Source of the DNA: Bacteroidetes Order II. bacterium
Lineage (GTDB): Bacteria > Bacteroidota > Rhodothermia > Rhodothermales > UBA2364
DNA: 64,000 bases
Direction of reading: 5' to 3'
Assembly: GCA_016788705.1 (NCBI GenBank)
Contig: JAEUSQ010000027.1
Location: 65,572-129,571 of the forward strand
Positions within the stretch are counted from its first letter, which is position 1. Each line of letters begins with the position of its first letter. This document shows, in pieces, positions 63,601 through 64,000 of the stretch. Both the position numbers and the translations under genes were made by a program. Under the pieces are notes generated by a model that made no database searches, had not been told where the DNA came from, and was given only the letters and a program-made list of their open reading frames with translations.

Positions 63601-64000
63601 ACCTGCCGCTCTAATTCGTCCACCAAATCTTGTACACGCGCCAGATCTTGCTGCGTGCTTTCCAACTTTTGAAGGGCTTGTTTCCGCCTAATCTTGTATT
63701 TTGTAATACCTGCCGCTTCTTCAAAGAGCCTTCTGCGCTCGGTTACATTTTCCGACAAGATCTCCTCGATCATTTTCAACTCAATCACCGAATAGGCACC
63801 AGCCCCCATCCCTGTATCCATGAACAAATCCGTGATGTCTTTTAAGCGGCACGACACATTGTTCAACAAATACTCCGACTCCCCGCTCCGGTACAGCCGT
63901 CGCGTGATCACCACTTCGCTGTATTCCAATGGCAAGATACCTCGGTTATTTTCGATATGTAACGATACTTCTGCCAAGCCCAAGGCCCGACGTTTGGCCG
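60630..64000 (-). CDS. smc: Chromosome segregation ATPase SMC (5' end outside window)
   Basis: The frame is open to the right edge (AKRRALGLAEVSLHIENN at the edge), so the Walker A head is missing; about 1123 residues are present of a usual 1150-1200. The N-terminal head part includes RSGESEYLLNNVSCRLKDI. Two long coiled coils (about 140-480 and 650-930 of the visible part) flank the hinge (LARSQGKGR-like blocks; FMAPTGEWADTNGTLHGGS). The C-terminal head has ISQLSGGEKTLTAIALLFAI (ABC signature) and FCILDEVDAPLDDANIERF (Walker B), then FILVTHNKLTMEAADRMYGI (H-loop). SMC, with ScpAB, loads at the origin region and organises the chromosome. No scp genes lie in the window. Confidence 0.96.
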   Translation of the reverse strand, partial: AKRRALGLAEVSLHIENNRGILPLEYSEVVITRRLYRSGESEYLLNNVSCRLKDITDLFMDTGMGAGAYSVIELKMIEEILSENVTERRRLFEEAAGITKYKIRRKQALQKLESTQQDLARVQDLVDELERQVRSLANQAGKARKYKHLKDRLAELETQLALREFGRLQTEIAQYSARKVDVEHTLTALQGELTTFEAQVEQHRLYLTHLETHLADLQQKRAAHLDVIRKAEADLRVEKERHIQAERTLSRLKNEAVEADMRHEQLLKHVASLSMALEAALEVSVEQVRERVEAQKKQQDAQAGYEQALQELEGLRIAERKVAQERSFLQAELGRLANRLELMEGEVARLEEDRQAYQESQVSLFEKTQWVAESLEQAQKATDQAHIILTEGEKLHELKTAALNEAQQMLRITEQKASALGAEAKLLENLVASYEEFSQAVQFLAKKTDWSAAPPLTVSDVLACDVAYQVAIDAALREFAGCFVVSSEAEASAAIALLRSQGKGRSDFLLLNRLPKEAVVPPMVDGALSAVSVIRAAPAYSVLAQVLLGNVFLVESFEQAQELASKPQGAGSYLRFMAPTGEWADTNGTLHGGSKKHAPATANRLGRRERLAQAREELHVLEQQKQEQTGQFRQIRDELAGINLPLLRLGLQKAERQQTEVEKASERAQFEHLASAKRAQELTVRIELLRAESAEIRNKHTEKEALVRVFQGQTGEAETRRQAAELVFKSAEAQQRMAGQALNETNILAIQAENHAQNLKNELRRKQEEAEMLRRRTQNRQGEIAQVQKSKETATELQAQLETNLAVWYAEKTEQDEVVHEAELNVVQSRGAIAADEAQIREVRRKRDDLQREENRIEVQLAERNTRLEALIQRTMDELGLELALSIEEGDMLVVNKDIDDVSAKKEVAELRQKIRSLGAVNELALEDYEREKERLSFIEDQQKDLKSAENTLLETIQEINQTATRRFNETFAEINRHFQSLFEGLFHPGDTAQLLLDDADPLEAGIKIVAKPRGKQPSGISQLSGGEKTLTAIALLFAIYLVKPSPFCILDEVDAPLDDANIERFMRLIRQFADTTQFILVTHNKLTMEAADRMYGITMQEMGVSKVVRVSFEAQEEQAIS

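Noticed and set aside
1-64000. CRISPR arrays, tRNA or rRNA genes, prophage or conjugative modules
   Set aside because: No regularly spaced repeats, cloverleaf-like stretches, rRNA signatures or phage/transfer genes were seen. GGGACGAA pairs are two-copy operators, not CRISPR repeats.

Overview
The window looks like chromosomal DNA from a Bacteroidota/Rhodothermota-type (FCB group) bacterium. Three secreted enzymes or surface proteins end in type IX secretion (T9SS, Por) sorting domains of the YPNPFNPST / FPNPSS kind. The best promoters have the Bacteroidota form TTTG-N20-TAnnTTT. Shine-Dalgarno sequences are mostly absent, and there are many TPR sensor kinases, LytTR regulators and small lipoproteins. 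No rRNA, tRNA, CRISPR array, intact insertion sequence or prophage was seen.

Layout. 0-5 kb: a partial SAM methyltransferase, a large multidomain secreted glycosidase, an intergenic region with a candidate small RNA and two terminators, and a family 2 glycosyltransferase. 5.3-13.7 kb: a leftward maltodextrin operon (T9SS-type amylase, neopullulanase-like enzyme, MalE, an LprI/DUF1311 protein, MalF, MalG). It starts from a promoter overlapped by one of two LacI-type operators and ends at a bidirectional terminator. 14-16.5 kb: an OmpR-type response regulator behind a degenerate receiver protein, then beta-carbonic anhydrase and a GNAT acetyltransferase. 17.1-20.9 kb: a block of six genes that differ in base composition from their surroundings (SnoaL-like, O-methyltransferase, two membrane proteins, an atypical SDR, an AraC regulator), probably acquired. 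21-28.2 kb: a HupE/UreJ-like protein and the glutamate synthase pair gltBD. 28.4-31.6 kb: galactokinase-like, PhoU-like and GH53 endo-galactanase genes, an apparent galactan-use operon.

31.6-56.6 kb is the most unusual part. It holds an AT-rich TPR histidine kinase, a CapA-like lipoprotein, a leftward cluster of small exported proteins (three of them paralogues with a PliG-like lysozyme-inhibitor signature, plus two decayed copies), a LytTR response regulator, a T9SS-secreted GHL10-type glycosidase, and a three-gene rightward cluster: an outer-membrane protein, a 3710-residue repeat protein and a fibronectin type III protein. Three intergenic sites carry a perfect 8-bp direct repeat (GGGACGAA) with exactly 21 bp between repeat starts. 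This is the geometry expected of a LytTR dimer. One lies before the small-protein cluster, one before the LytTR gene and one before the giant-protein cluster. Two of the three sit 5-6 bp upstream of a TTTG-N20-TAnnTTTC promoter. I infer that this is a self-contained regulon: a LytTR regulator controlling a giant cell-surface structure and a set of small envelope proteins.

56.7-64 kb: a second CapA-like lipoprotein, a Qnr/McbG-type pentapeptide-repeat protein, a T9SS-secreted parallel beta-helix protein, and most of the SMC chromosome-segregation ATPase, which runs off the right edge.
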